From the NCBI GenBank assembly GCA_965218715.1, contig CBDCLY010000019.1, positions 1-62,523 of the forward strand: a stretch of DNA of 62,523 nt, read 5' to 3'. The stretch's first letter is position 1. Each line of letters starts with the position of its first letter. Origin of the DNA: CBDCLY01 sp965218715. GTDB taxonomy: Bacteria; Bacteroidota; Bacteroidia; Flavobacteriales_E; Vicingaceae. The notes below the pieces were generated by a model. It was given only the letters and a program-made list of their open reading frames with translations. It searched no databases and had not been told where the DNA came from. A program made the translations under genes and the position numbers. Positions 17,209 to 26,819 of this stretch are shown piece by piece.

Positions 17209-19843
17209 ATGGAAGTCAGCAAGAACTTTAACTCTCAAGAAGCCGAAAAAAAGTGGTATAGATACTGGATGGATCAAGGCTTTTTTCATTCTGAACCAGA
17301 TGATAGAGAGGCCTATACCATAGTAATTCCTCCACCAAACGTAACAGGAGTATTGCACATGGGGCACATGTTGAACAATACTATCCAAGATGTGTTGGTG
17401 CGCAGAGCTAGACTTTTGGGTAAGAATGCTTGTTGGGTTCCAGGAACTGATCATGCTTCTATTGCCACCGAGGCTAAGGTGGTGGATAAGTTAGCGAAAG
17501 AAGGAATTGATAAAAATGATTTAAGTCGAGAAGAGTTTTTAAAGCATGCTTGGGACTGGACTGATAAATATGGTGGAACAATTTTGTCCCAGCTAAAAAG
17601 GTTAGGAGCTTCTTGCGATTGGGATAGAGTTCGTTTTACCTTGGAGGAAGATTTATCCGAAGCAGTTTTTGATGTGTTTATTGATCTGTATGAAAAAGGT
17701 TTAATTTATCGTGGTGCAAGGATGATCAATTGGGATCCTGCTGCGGAAACCGCTCTTGTCTGATGAAGAAGTAATTCACAAAGAAGTTCAGTCAAAATTA
17801 TTTATTTATTGAATATCAAATAGAAGGTGAGCATGACAGTTTAACAATTGCGACTACAAGGCCAGAGACTATTCTGGGAGATACTGCAATTTGCATCCAT
17901 CCAGATGATGAAAGTTATCAACACCTTAAAGGAAAGAGAGCGATTATTCCTTTATTGGAACGAAGCATTCCAATTATTTGTGATGAGTATGTAGAAATGG
18001 AATTTGGAACAGGTTGTTTAAAAGTAACACCTGCGCATGATTTAAATGATTACAACTTAGGCATCAAGCATAATTTAGAAACCATCGACATCTTAAATGA
18101 CGATGGAACACTAAGTGAAGATGCAAAGATGTATGTTGGGAAAGATCGCTTTGCCGTTAGAAAGGAAATATCAAAAGATTTAAAAGAAATCTGGTGCTTT
18201 GAAAAAAGTAGAAGATTTACCAAATAAAGTAGGCTATTCTGAACGAACCAATGCAGTTATTGAACCAAAGCTTTCCATTCAGTGGTTCTGTGACATGAAG
18301 AAATTGGCCGGCACCTGCTTTGGAAAATGTAATGAACGACAAGATCCAATTCCATCCAAAAAACACCAAGAATACTTACAGGCATTGGATGGAGAACATA
18401 TCAAAGATTGGTGCATTTCAAGACAATTGTGGTGGGGACATCGAATTCCAGCATTTTATTATGGCTCAGGACCAAATGATTTTGTGATTGCTAAAACCAA
18501 AGATGAAGCATTGACGAAAGCCATCCAAGTAAGTAAAAATGATAATTTAAGTCTGGACTGCTGCTGATTTAAGACAAGATGAAGATGTGTTAGATACTTG
18601 GTTTTCTTCTTGGTTATGGCCCATATCTGTTTTTGATGGCTTTAAGAATCCAGAGAATAAAGACATCAATTATTATTATCCTACCAATGATTTGGTAACC
18701 GCACCTGAAATCATGTTTTTCTGGGTAGCTAGAATGATCATGGCTGGATATGAATACAAAGGAGAACTGCCTTTTAAGAATGTTTATTATACTGGAATAG
18801 TAAGGGATAAGCAGCGGAGAAAAATGAGTAAATCTCTAGGGAATTCTCCAGATCCAATTGAGCTCATAGAAAAACACAGTGCAGATGGTGTAAGGGTTGG
18901 CATGTTGTTAAGCTCTCCAGCTGGAAATGATTTATTGTTTGATGAATCATCCTGTGAACAAGGAAAAAATTTCTCCAATAAAATTTGGAATGCCTTTAAA
19001 CTATTAAAGTCATGGGAGATTTCTGATGAGGTAACAGTTGACTCTGCAGCAGAGTTGGCCAATGAATGGTTTTCATCTCAATTTTCATTAGCATTGGAAG
19101 AAATCAACCTTGGCTATGACAGGTTCAGAATTTCTGAAGTTTTAATGACTACCTATAAATTAACATGGGATGAGTTTTGTTCTTGGTACCTAGAGATGGT
19201 TAAACCAAGCTATGGGCAGCCAATTGCAAAAACAACTTACCTTCAAGTTGTAGCGCATTTCGAAAATATGCTAAGAGTTCTTCATCCTTTCATGCCTTTC
19301 ATTAGTGAAGAAATTTGGCAAAAAATTGAAGAAAGAGAAGAAGCTGATAGTTTGATGGTAAACACTTGGCCAGAAATTGGAAATTCTTCTGAACTGGCTA
19401 AATCTTTTGATGCGACTAAGGAACTAATCGTTCAATTGAGGTCCATCAGAAAACAAAAGCAAATTCCCTTTAAAGATGCTTTAGAACTGAAAATTATTGG
19501 CACATGTGAATTGGAAAAGTTTTATTCCATAGTACAGAAACTGTGTAATGTAGATCAGATAATAAGCACAAGTGAGAAGCCTGAAAATGCATTTAGTTTT
19601 GTGTTGGGCAATGCAGAATATTTTGTTCCACTAAGTGGCCAGATTGACTCAGAAGAAGAGTCGAAAAGAATTCAAGAAGAATTGAATTACCTGACAGGCT
19701 TTTTAAAAAGTGTGGAGAAGAAACTTTCTAATGAACGATTTGTAAACAATGCACCAGAACAAGTAGTAGCCATTGAAAAACGAAAACAATCTGACGCTAA
19801 GGCGAAATTAGAATTATTAGAAAAACAGTTAAAAAGCTTGTAG
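17209..19843 (+). CDS. valS: Valine-tRNA ligase, broken by a cluster of indels
   Basis: Charges tRNA-Val. The start MEVSKNFNSQEAEKKW (ATG 17209; an upstream TTG is less likely), the HIGH motif HMGHM (within PPPNVTGVLHMGHML), the WWGHRIPAFY stretch, the KMSKSLGNSPDP motif near 18820 and the C-terminal coiled coil are all present, and the total span fits a normal length of about 875 residues. Reading frame shifts occur near 17756, 17805, 18191, 18310, 18400 and 18552. Each is explained by extra bases (one, or two at 18400). Between 18310 and 18400 the open frame is out of phase: the correct frame encodes APALENVMNDKIQFHP and then YRHWMENIKDW. Since the enzyme is essential and the rest is well kept, consensus error is likelier than a true pseudogene unless a second valS exists. 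Confidence 0.85.
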
Positions 19844-19844
19844 A

Positions 19845-20759
19845 ATGAACATGGACAACAGCCTTCGATTTGCCTCTGTAGACATTGGGTCCAATGCTGT
19901 TCGTTTATTCTTTTCGTATGTTTTCGAAACGGAAGATGGGCCATTTTTTAAAAAGGCCTCACTTATACGATTACCAATTCGTCTAGGAGAGGATTCATTC
20001 CATCAGAAGAAATTACCTCAAGCAAAAATTGATAAAATTGTTGAAGCCATGTTGGGCTTTACTCACTTGATGAATTCATTTGGTGTAATTTCCTATCGAG
20101 CTTGTGCTACGTCAGCAATGCGTGATGCCATAAATGGAAAGGAGGCTGTGCAAGAAATATTTGAACGCTCAGGCATTCAAATTGAACTCATAGATGGGGA
20201 AGCTGAAGCGGCCTTAATTTTTGAAAATCATGTTGCTGAGAAAATCGATTCTAAACGTGCATTTATTTACATGGATGTAGGAGGAGGGAGTACTGAGTAT
20301 ACCGTATTTGAAAAAGGAGAAAAGCAACTGTCTAAATCATTTAACATTGGAACCATTCGACTAAAGGACGATTTGGTTGAAGAAGAAACTTGGTCGGCTT
20401 TGAAAGACTGGCTTAAGAAAGTTAAAAAGAAATTTGAGCCAAGTTTACTCATTGGCTCTGGAGGAAATATCAATACTTTATTTAAACTTTCTCAAAAACG
20501 GGAAATGCAGCCGCTAGAGTTGAATGAAATAAAAGATTGGCATCAAAAACTAAAACGGCTTTCCTTTGATGAAAAAATAGGAAAATTAGGATTAAGACCA
20601 GATCGTGCAGATGTTATTGTTCCAGCTACTGAATTGTTTCTGTTCGCATTGAATAAAAGTGGTGCAAAGAAGGTGGTCGTTCCAAAGGTTGGATTGGTAG
20701 ATGGGATCATTCACCAATTGTATGATCAATACAAGCAATCGCTAGACATTAAAGACTAA
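19845..20759 (+). CDS. Exopolyphosphatase / pppGpp phosphohydrolase family protein (Ppx/GppA)
   Basis: A 304-residue protein of the ASKHA fold. The first phosphate loop VDIGSNAVRLF is at about 11-21 and the second, MDVGGGSTEYTVF, at about 143-155. The usual family enzymes cleave polyphosphate or pppGpp; this short form lacks the C-terminal HD region of E. coli Ppx, as in many Bacteroidota. It follows valS by one base and overlaps the 3' end of the DUF5686 gene on the opposite strand by 11 bases. Which substrate it uses is not decidable here. Confidence 0.88.
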   Translation: MNMDNSLRFASVDIGSNAVRLFFSYVFETEDGPFFKKASLIRLPIRLGEDSFHQKKLPQAKIDKIVEAMLGFTHLMNSFGVISYRACATSAMRDAINGKEAVQEIFERSGIQIELIDGEAEAALIFENHVAEKIDSKRAFIYMDVGGGSTEYTVFEKGEKQLSKSFNIGTIRLKDDLVEEETWSALKDWLKKVKKKFEPSLLIGSGGNINTLFKLSQKREMQPLELNEIKDWHQKLKRLSFDEKIGKLGLRPDRADVIVPATELFLFALNKSGAKKVVVPKVGLVDGIIHQLYDQYKQSLDIKD

Positions 20760-23166
20760 TGCTTGTGGTAAGCTTAAAGGCAAAATTGTCTTGGGCTTTG
20801 GGCAGTTGATAATCGCCATAGCGATAGTAAACTCCTAGCCCAGCTCCAATGTAAACTCCATTGTAAATGTATTTCATACGAACGAAATTGTTCAACTGAA
20901 TTCCTGATTCATAATAGCCTTTATGGGGGACTTTAAAATCGAAAATTTGATGCTGATTCCTGCCGCTCATGTTTCCAAATACTAAAGAACTTACTAGGAG
21001 TAGCTCTGGTTTAAATTTTGCGGATTGAAAAAGTAGTTTTCCAAAATTGTGTCTAAAAAATAAATTGACATATTCATCTGCGAAAAACTCATTAGGATAC
21101 ATGGTTTCGAAACTGTACATGGAAGCAACTTTTACCTCTTCATTCAATATTCCGCGCATTACAAACAAACTGGTTAATGGAATTTGTTGATCTATTTTAC
21201 CTGCACTCAATTGAAATGCAGTTGTTCCAATGCCTTTAATTTGGGCGCTTTTATATATGCTCAAATCTAAACGATTGTAATCGTAATCTCCCAACAGGAG
21301 GTCCCTAATTCCTTTGGTGTATTTGAAATACACAATGGGATATTTGGTAACTATGGGCAGTTTTACATCTAAAAATTCGGCAAATTTTTCTTGAAAAGAG
21401 AAACGGACATTTACTCCAATTTCACTCAATTGATATTTTCCCATTGCAGGAATGTCCTTATATGCATAATTGCTATTGATCCTTCTATTTTGGGTATTTC
21501 CAAACAAAGTGAAATGAAAATCTCTAATTGCTCTGAAGGAAATTTCAGCCTCGTATTTCTCAATGCCATCCATCTGATCATTTAAGAAATTTTGAATGTT
21601 ACTGGTAGAGGTAATGTCTTTTGTTTTTTGAAAATAGCTAACACTACCAATGTTGATTAGGTCTTTAGAATAAGAGAACTTTGTTTCAAACATCCTCTCA
21701 GATTTTGGTACCCAACGAATGTGAGAGCCATATTTCCATGCCTTATCCCCAAGTCCGTAACCAGCAAAACCGCCTAGACGAATGGATTTAATCAGCTTTT
21801 CACTAGTTTCCATTCCCAAGCCAAGTCGCGTACCTTCATACAAGTTGAATTTTAAGAATTTATCCAATAAAAGATTCACCTTTCCAATTGGGATATGGTT
21901 GTTTAGTAATCCTTTGTTCAAATGCACCAGTTGGTCTAGTTTGTATTCTTTTCCAATGCTGTCTATATAGGTATACGAACGCTTTTCTTTCTGACTAAGG
22001 GGAACCTCTCTAATCTTTTCCCAATACTCTTCATTTTTATTTGAAATGCTATCTGCCATTTCAAGGCTGAGGTTACCTATTTCTTTTTTTTCTAGTTTAG
22101 AGGCTAATTCAATTTTTCTAAGGTAGGATTTGCCAGAACCTTTTATGTCGATATCAGCAAAACCTTCAGCTATGAAAAGGATATCGATGTGCAATTGGCT
22201 GGGAAACCATTGTTTTCCATTTATCAACTGATATCGTTGTTGAACTTGAATAGGAAATCCACTGCTATCGTTTTGTCTTGCATTAAAATGCTCTACGGCA
22301 TATTGATTGGAATTGATACTAAGAACACCCTGAAGGCCTTTAAAGAATTTGTTTTTTCTGGGACGAAATGAGATGATAAAACTAGTATCTAAGCCAGAAT
22401 ACAATGTATCTTCTAAAACGAATAAATATTTTGAAGTGCTTCCTTTGCTTACTGGGCTAAGGTATTTTAAACCATAAATGGTGATAAAATCTTGGTAGAG
22501 AGAGAAGGATTGCATTTGCGTGCCGAGGAGGCTGAAAAAAGGGATGCTTAAACCAGAAATTCTAGACTCAGTAACTACCTCTTTGCTTAAATGTGGAGGA
22601 ATGTAATTTCTTTCTGCAACAGATTCCATTAAAAACAAAACCTTAGTCATTTTGAAACTATCTGTCTTTTCTTCAATTGCACTTTGAATGGTTATGGAAT
22701 CAAGCATTGATCGTTTAGAGGTGTCAGTTGGTGTGGTAAAAACCATCTTATTGTAAGATTCATAGAAAAAGCTAGTATTGCTTTCAGGATTGTTCTTCTT
22801 TCGGTTTTCAACAGCTAGATTAATGATGCGATGTGCAGGGTTCTCCCCTGGAATGATAACTACTTCACCCAATTGATAATCGTTGGTTTTTAAGCGAACT
22901 TTATACTTGTCCTTTCTAATATCCTCAAGACTTATTTTCTTTTTCTCATAACCAATTGCACTGAAGGTAAGCGACTTAATTTTATTGTTTCTTAGGATGA
23001 ATTTACCATCGATGTCAGCACTAACGCCAGAATTGCCCTGGTTGATTATTACTGTTGTAAAGGGAATGGGTTCATTGGTTGAAGCGTCTATAACCAATCC
23101 TTCCATGTTTTGCCCAATAGCAATTATTGAAGACAGGAGTAGGATAAATAAATAGACATTTTTCAT
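20749..23166 (-). CDS. DUF5686 outer-membrane protein with carboxypeptidase-like regulatory domain
   Basis: An 805-residue protein with signal peptide (about 1-18, ending IGQ), a carboxypeptidase-D-like regulatory domain (about 20-100, starting MEGLVIDASTNEPIPFTTV) and a long DUF5686 region that ends in beta-strand-rich sequence consistent with an outer-membrane barrel. Members are common in Bacteroidota and of unknown function, related in layout to TonB-dependent receptors without a plug. It stands alone, converging on ppx with overlapping 3' ends. Confidence 0.85.
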   Translation of the reverse strand: MKNVYLFILLLSSIIAIGQNMEGLVIDASTNEPIPFTTVIINQGNSGVSADIDGKFILRNNKIKSLTFSAIGYEKKKISLEDIRKDKYKVRLKTNDYQLGEVVIIPGENPAHRIINLAVENRKKNNPESNTSFFYESYNKMVFTTPTDTSKRSMLDSITIQSAIEEKTDSFKMTKVLFLMESVAERNYIPPHLSKEVVTESRISGLSIPFFSLLGTQMQSFSLYQDFITIYGLKYLSPVSKGSTSKYLFVLEDTLYSGLDTSFIISFRPRKNKFFKGLQGVLSINSNQYAVEHFNARQNDSSGFPIQVQQRYQLINGKQWFPSQLHIDILFIAEGFADIDIKGSGKSYLRKIELASKLEKKEIGNLSLEMADSISNKNEEYWEKIREVPLSQKEKRSYTYIDSIGKEYKLDQLVHLNKGLLNNHIPIGKVNLLLDKFLKFNLYEGTRLGLGMETSEKLIKSIRLGGFAGYGLGDKAWKYGSHIRWVPKSERMFETKFSYSKDLINIGSVSYFQKTKDITSTSNIQNFLNDQMDGIEKYEAEISFRAIRDFHFTLFGNTQNRRINSNYAYKDIPAMGKYQLSEIGVNVRFSFQEKFAEFLDVKLPIVTKYPIVYFKYTKGIRDLLLGDYDYNRLDLSIYKSAQIKGIGTTAFQLSAGKIDQQIPLTSLFVMRGILNEEVKVASMYSFETMYPNEFFADEYVNLFFRHNFGKLLFQSAKFKPELLLVSSLVFGNMSGRNQHQIFDFKVPHKGYYESGIQLNNFVRMKYIYNGVYIGAGLGVYYRYGDYQLPKAQDNFAFKLTTSISL

Positions 23167-23212
23167 TGCTTTGAAAATTAATCCAAACGCAAAGATTTAG
23201 CAAGTAGTATGC

Positions 23213-24256
23213 CTAGGAGTCATTTGAGTTTCTGGCATAATGGTTTAAGGCGGCCTCTATCATCTGATCGGCTGCCAATAGAGGGCTTAAGCCATCAATC
23301 ATAATGGTTTGAATGAGGTCTTCTTGTTTTTTCTTCAATTCTGATTGATCCAATAACCTGCTTTCTAAATGAAAGCGTATGCTCTTTTTGAACCAAGAAA
23401 TCAATTGTTTTTGCCTTTGTTTTTCAAAGTAACCAGATGCTGAACATTGCTTGATATATTGCTGAATGATGTCCCAAGCCTCAGCCATGCCGCTATTATT
23501 TAAGGCAGAACAGGTTTGGACCTGCGCCTGCCATTTACTTTCGCTTTCTGGGAATAAATGCAGGGCATTTTGATAGGCTCTTCTTGCCAATTTAGCAGTT
23601 TTCTCATTTTGCCCATCTGCTTTATTGATCAAGATGGCGTCTGCCATTTCCATGATTCCTCTCTTAATTCCTTGCAATTCATCTCCAGCCCCGGCCAACA
23701 TCAGCAGTAAAAAGAAATCGCACATTTGCCTTACTTCAGTCTCTGATTGACCAACACCTACTGTCTCAATGAAAATCACATCAAAACCGGCTGCTTCACA
23801 AATGATAATGCTTTCTCTTGTTTGATTACCAACTCCACCATAAGCTCCTGAAGATGGACTAGGTCGAATAAAAGCATCTTTATGCCTGCTCAATTCTTCC
23901 ATTCTTGTTTTATCTCCAAGTATGCTCCCTTTACTTTTTTCACTGCTTGGGTCAATGGCTAAAACAGCTAGTTTCTTTTGGTGCTGGTTAATCAAATGCA
24001 AGCCAAATGATTCAATAAAAGTGCTTTTGCCTACTCCTGGCACACCTGTTATTCCAATTCTGATTGAAGAGCTTTTTTTATTTTTTAATAAAACACTAAT
24101 CAATTCATTTGCAGCTGCACGGTCATCCCGTTTTTTGCTTTCACAAAGAGTTATTCCATAAGCCACCGATTGCAGATCACCGGCACGAATTCCCTCAATA
24201 AGCTTTTGAAGGCTTGGTTTACTTTTCTTTTTTTTATGGAATGAATTAGTTGACAT
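23213..24256 (-). CDS. meaB: Methylmalonyl-CoA mutase-associated GTPase MeaB (ArgK family)
   Basis: A 347-residue G3E-type GTPase chaperone that protects and reloads B12 in methylmalonyl-CoA mutase. It has Walker A GVPGVGKST (about 70-78), the DPSS and RPSPSSGAYGGVGNQT segment (about 132-147), ETVGVGQSE (switch, about 164-172) and NKADG (about 211-215). It implies a methylmalonyl-CoA mutase elsewhere in the genome. The gene is one base after an O-methyltransferase gene in a three-gene operon with ddl. Confidence 0.95.
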   Translation of the reverse strand: MSTNSFHKKKKSKPSLQKLIEGIRAGDLQSVAYGITLCESKKRDDRAAANELISVLLKNKKSSSIRIGITGVPGVGKSTFIESFGLHLINQHQKKLAVLAIDPSSEKSKGSILGDKTRMEELSRHKDAFIRPSPSSGAYGGVGNQTRESIIICEAAGFDVIFIETVGVGQSETEVRQMCDFFLLLMLAGAGDELQGIKRGIMEMADAILINKADGQNEKTAKLARRAYQNALHLFPESESKWQAQVQTCSALNNSGMAEAWDIIQQYIKQCSASGYFEKQRQKQLISWFKKSIRFHLESRLLDQSELKKKQEDLIQTIMIDGLSPLLAADQMIEAALNHYARNSNDS

Positions 24257-24257
24257 C

Positions 24258-24896
24258 TTACAATTTTCGAATCAAATATAGACCATCTCTAATTGGTAGC
24301 ATTACTTTTTCAACTCGTTCATCTTCTAAAATCAGTTGATTAAATTCTCTCAATGCTTTTGTATCTGGATCATTTTCTAGTGGATTCAAAACTTTTCCAC
24401 TCCAAAGTACATTGTCTGCAAGCACAATGGCACCTGTTTTTAATTGATCTATCAATAATTGATAATACTTGATATAATTTATTTTATCAGCATCAATGAA
24501 AACTAAGTCAGGGCTTAAATTTAAATTAGGAATTACTTCACAGGCATCACCCAAGTGCAAATTCAATTGATTTGCACTATTGCTTTTGTCCCAATATTCT
24601 TTGATGATGGATTCAAGTTCTTCATTCTTTTCTATGCTATGCAATTGACCGCCCTTTGCTAATCCCTCTGCAAGGCAAAGTGCAGAATACCCAGTATAGG
24701 TGCCGACCTCTAAAATTATTTTCGGCTGAATCAATTTACTGATCATACTAAGTAGTCTCCCTTGGTATGCCCCACTTAGCATTCTTGGCTGCAACACTTT
24801 TTGATGGGTTGCACGATTTAAGTCATACAACAACTTAGATTCTGTATTGCTTTGCTGTTCTGTATACTGATTGATGTTTTCAGGAAGGAAGTCCAT
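24258..24896 (-). CDS. SAM-dependent O-methyltransferase (class I, caffeoyl-CoA OMT-like)
   Basis: A 212-residue methyltransferase. SAM motif I is EVGTYTGYSALCLAEGL (about 63-79), followed by HSIEKNEE (motif II), HLGDACEVIP and the metal-binding FIDADKINY (about 133-141) and NVLWSGKV motifs, all characteristic of cation-dependent small-molecule O-methyltransferases. The substrate is unknown. Its start shares one base with the ddl stop (TAATG), so the two are translationally coupled. Confidence 0.88.
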   Translation of the reverse strand: MDFLPENINQYTEQQSNTESKLLYDLNRATHQKVLQPRMLSGAYQGRLLSMISKLIQPKIILEVGTYTGYSALCLAEGLAKGGQLHSIEKNEELESIIKEYWDKSNSANQLNLHLGDACEVIPNLNLSPDLVFIDADKINYIKYYQLLIDQLKTGAIVLADNVLWSGKVLNPLENDPDTKALREFNQLILEDERVEKVMLPIRDGLYLIRKL

Positions 24897-25867
24897 TATT
24901 TTGCAGTTTCTTCAATTATTCTAGAATAAAATTCACTTAAGCTAATCCCAGAGGCATTTACAGCTTGCGGAATCAAACTCTCTTGAGACATTCCTGGTAC
25001 TGCATTCATTTCGATGATGTATGGAGTTTCTCCTTTTAGGATAAAATCAACTCGAACAATGCCCCTCATGTCTAATTTGCTGTAGATTTCTTTAGAAATA
25101 TTTTGAATTTGATCCCTTTGCGACTCACTAATTCTGGCTGGAGTAATTTCAAGTGAATCTCCTTTGTATTTTGCTTCAAAATCGAAAAATTCTCCATTGG
25201 GTATGATTTGAGTAATTGGAAGTGCAATTAATTCACCCTCGTGCCGGTAAACTCCACATGTCATTTCACTACCTTCAGTATTTGCCTCAATTAAAATTTC
25301 ATGATCAAATTCAAAGGCATGTGCAATAGCAGGCAGTAATGCATCCTCATTTTTTACCTTAGTAATACCAAAACTACTTCCACAGGAACAAGGCTTTACA
25401 AAGCAAGGCAGACCAACTTTTTTAAGGATTTCTCCTTCATTAAATGCATCAGTTTTTCTTAAATAAACTGAGTCAGCTACTTGATATCCCAATTGATTTA
25501 GAAGTGTATTGCAATACCATTTATTGAAAGTTAAAGTAGCTCCAATATGATCCGGCGATGAATAGGGAATTTTCATCAAATCAAAATAGGCTTGCAATTT
25601 TCCATCTTCTCCAGGGGTGCCATGAATGGCTATAAAAACATAATCAAATTGGACCCTTTTGCCTTCGAAATCAAAACTAAAATGATTTTTATCGATAGGA
25701 TAAGCCTGGCCATTAAGATGTGCTTCCCAGTTTCCCAATTCCATCTTCACTAAAATCGGTTCGTATTTCGATCTGTCTAAAGATTCTAATACAGTTTTAG
25801 CCGATAAATACGAGATTTCTGCCTCAGCCGAATCGCCTCCAGCTGCTATTGCAACAATCTTTTTCAT
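24896..25867 (-). CDS. ddl: D-alanine-D-alanine ligase
   Basis: Joins two D-alanines for peptidoglycan stem peptides. The 323-residue ATP-grasp protein has AAGGDSAEAEIS at 8-19 (family GGxSxExxxS), HGTPGEDGKLQAYF near 80-93, KPCSCGSSFGI near 158-168 and the Mg-binding EMNAVPGMSQESL near 290-302. The length is normal for Bacteroidota. It is the first gene of the ddl/methyltransferase/meaB operon, divergent from a PASTA-domain gene that may also concern the cell wall. Confidence 0.95.
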   Translation of the reverse strand: MKKIVAIAAGGDSAEAEISYLSAKTVLESLDRSKYEPILVKMELGNWEAHLNGQAYPIDKNHFSFDFEGKRVQFDYVFIAIHGTPGEDGKLQAYFDLMKIPYSSPDHIGATLTFNKWYCNTLLNQLGYQVADSVYLRKTDAFNEGEILKKVGLPCFVKPCSCGSSFGITKVKNEDALLPAIAHAFEFDHEILIEANTEGSEMTCGVYRHEGELIALPITQIIPNGEFFDFEAKYKGDSLEITPARISESQRDQIQNISKEIYSKLDMRGIVRVDFILKGETPYIIEMNAVPGMSQESLIPQAVNASGISLSEFYSRIIEETAK

Positions 25868-25994
25868 TTGAAAATATATTTTGACTCAAAGAAAATCATA
25901 TTTCTTCTTTGCTTTATTTATTGGGCTAATTTTTAATTAACAAAACGCTGCTAATATGCTTATCTTAGCCGCTCAAATTTGAATTCTTTTTTGC

Positions 25995-26819
25995 ATGCCT
26001 CATTTTCTGAAATTTCTTTTCAGTAAAGCCTTCATTGTTAATTTGCTAATCGCTATTGCCCTCTTTTTTGGAGGGATTTATGCCGTCTTATATTATTTAG
26101 ATGATTATGCCTTGCATGGCCAAAGCATAGAGGTGCCTGATTGCCTTGGTAAGTCATACGCTGAGCTTGTTGATGAATTGGATGCTGATAAATTTCAACC
26201 CATTATAGCAGATTCTATCTATTTAAAAGAAATGAAGTCCGGCGATGTAGTGGAACAAATTCCAAAAGCTGGAAGAAAAGTGAAAGAAGGGAGAAAAATC
26301 TATCTAACGATTGCAGCCTTTAGTCCACCAAAAGTTTCCATGCCTAAACTAGTTGATCTTTCTTTGAGACAGGCTACTGCATTATTAAAAACCTATGGCT
26401 TGGAATTAGGAACATTAAAATACAGGCCAGACGTTTGCACAAATTGTGTGCTGGGCCAGGAGTTGAATGGTGTAGATTTGGATGAAGGAATAAAAATTCC
26501 AAGAGGAACGGCAATTGATTTAACAGTGGGCCAAGGTTTAAGTAATGAACTAACTGGTGTTCCATATCTTATCGGCTTAAATCTGAAATTGGCAAAGAAC
26601 CTTTTGATGAGTTCCTTCTTAAACACTGGAGCTATTGGATATGATCCCAATACCGTATTAACGGCTGAGGACAGTGCCAATGCAAAAATATACCGACAGG
26701 CACCTTTTTATTCTGAAGAACCCATCATTAGAATGGGAAGCTCAGTGGATATCTTTTTAACCTTGGATACGAATCGTATTGTTCATTCCGTTAACCCAGC
26801 TGATACCTTAAAGGAATGA
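25995..26819 (+). CDS. Membrane-anchored PASTA-domain protein
   Basis: A 274-residue protein with a short cytoplasmic start, one membrane segment (about 13-33) and three PASTA repeats outside: about 39-108 (SIEVPDCLGKSYAEL), 112-180 (VSMPKLVDLSLRQAT) and 187-258 (TGVPYLIGLNLKLAK). PASTA domains bind muropeptides or beta-lactams in kinases and PBPs. Here no kinase domain is attached, a common Bacteroidota form. It overlaps the downstream T9SS gene by four bases (ATGA) and lies divergent to ddl, suggesting a cell-wall link. Confidence 0.9.
   Translation: MPHFLKFLFSKAFIVNLLIAIALFFGGIYAVLYYLDDYALHGQSIEVPDCLGKSYAELVDELDADKFQPIIADSIYLKEMKSGDVVEQIPKAGRKVKEGRKIYLTIAAFSPPKVSMPKLVDLSLRQATALLKTYGLELGTLKYRPDVCTNCVLGQELNGVDLDEGIKIPRGTAIDLTVGQGLSNELTGVPYLIGLNLKLAKNLLMSSFLNTGAIGYDPNTVLTAEDSANAKIYRQAPFYSEEPIIRMGSSVDIFLTLDTNRIVHSVNPADTLKE

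Noticed and set aside
17740..18570. Programmed ribosomal frameshifting in valS
   Set aside because: Six shifts in one housekeeping gene, without slippery heptamers or stimulators, and one region read out of phase, cannot be a programme.
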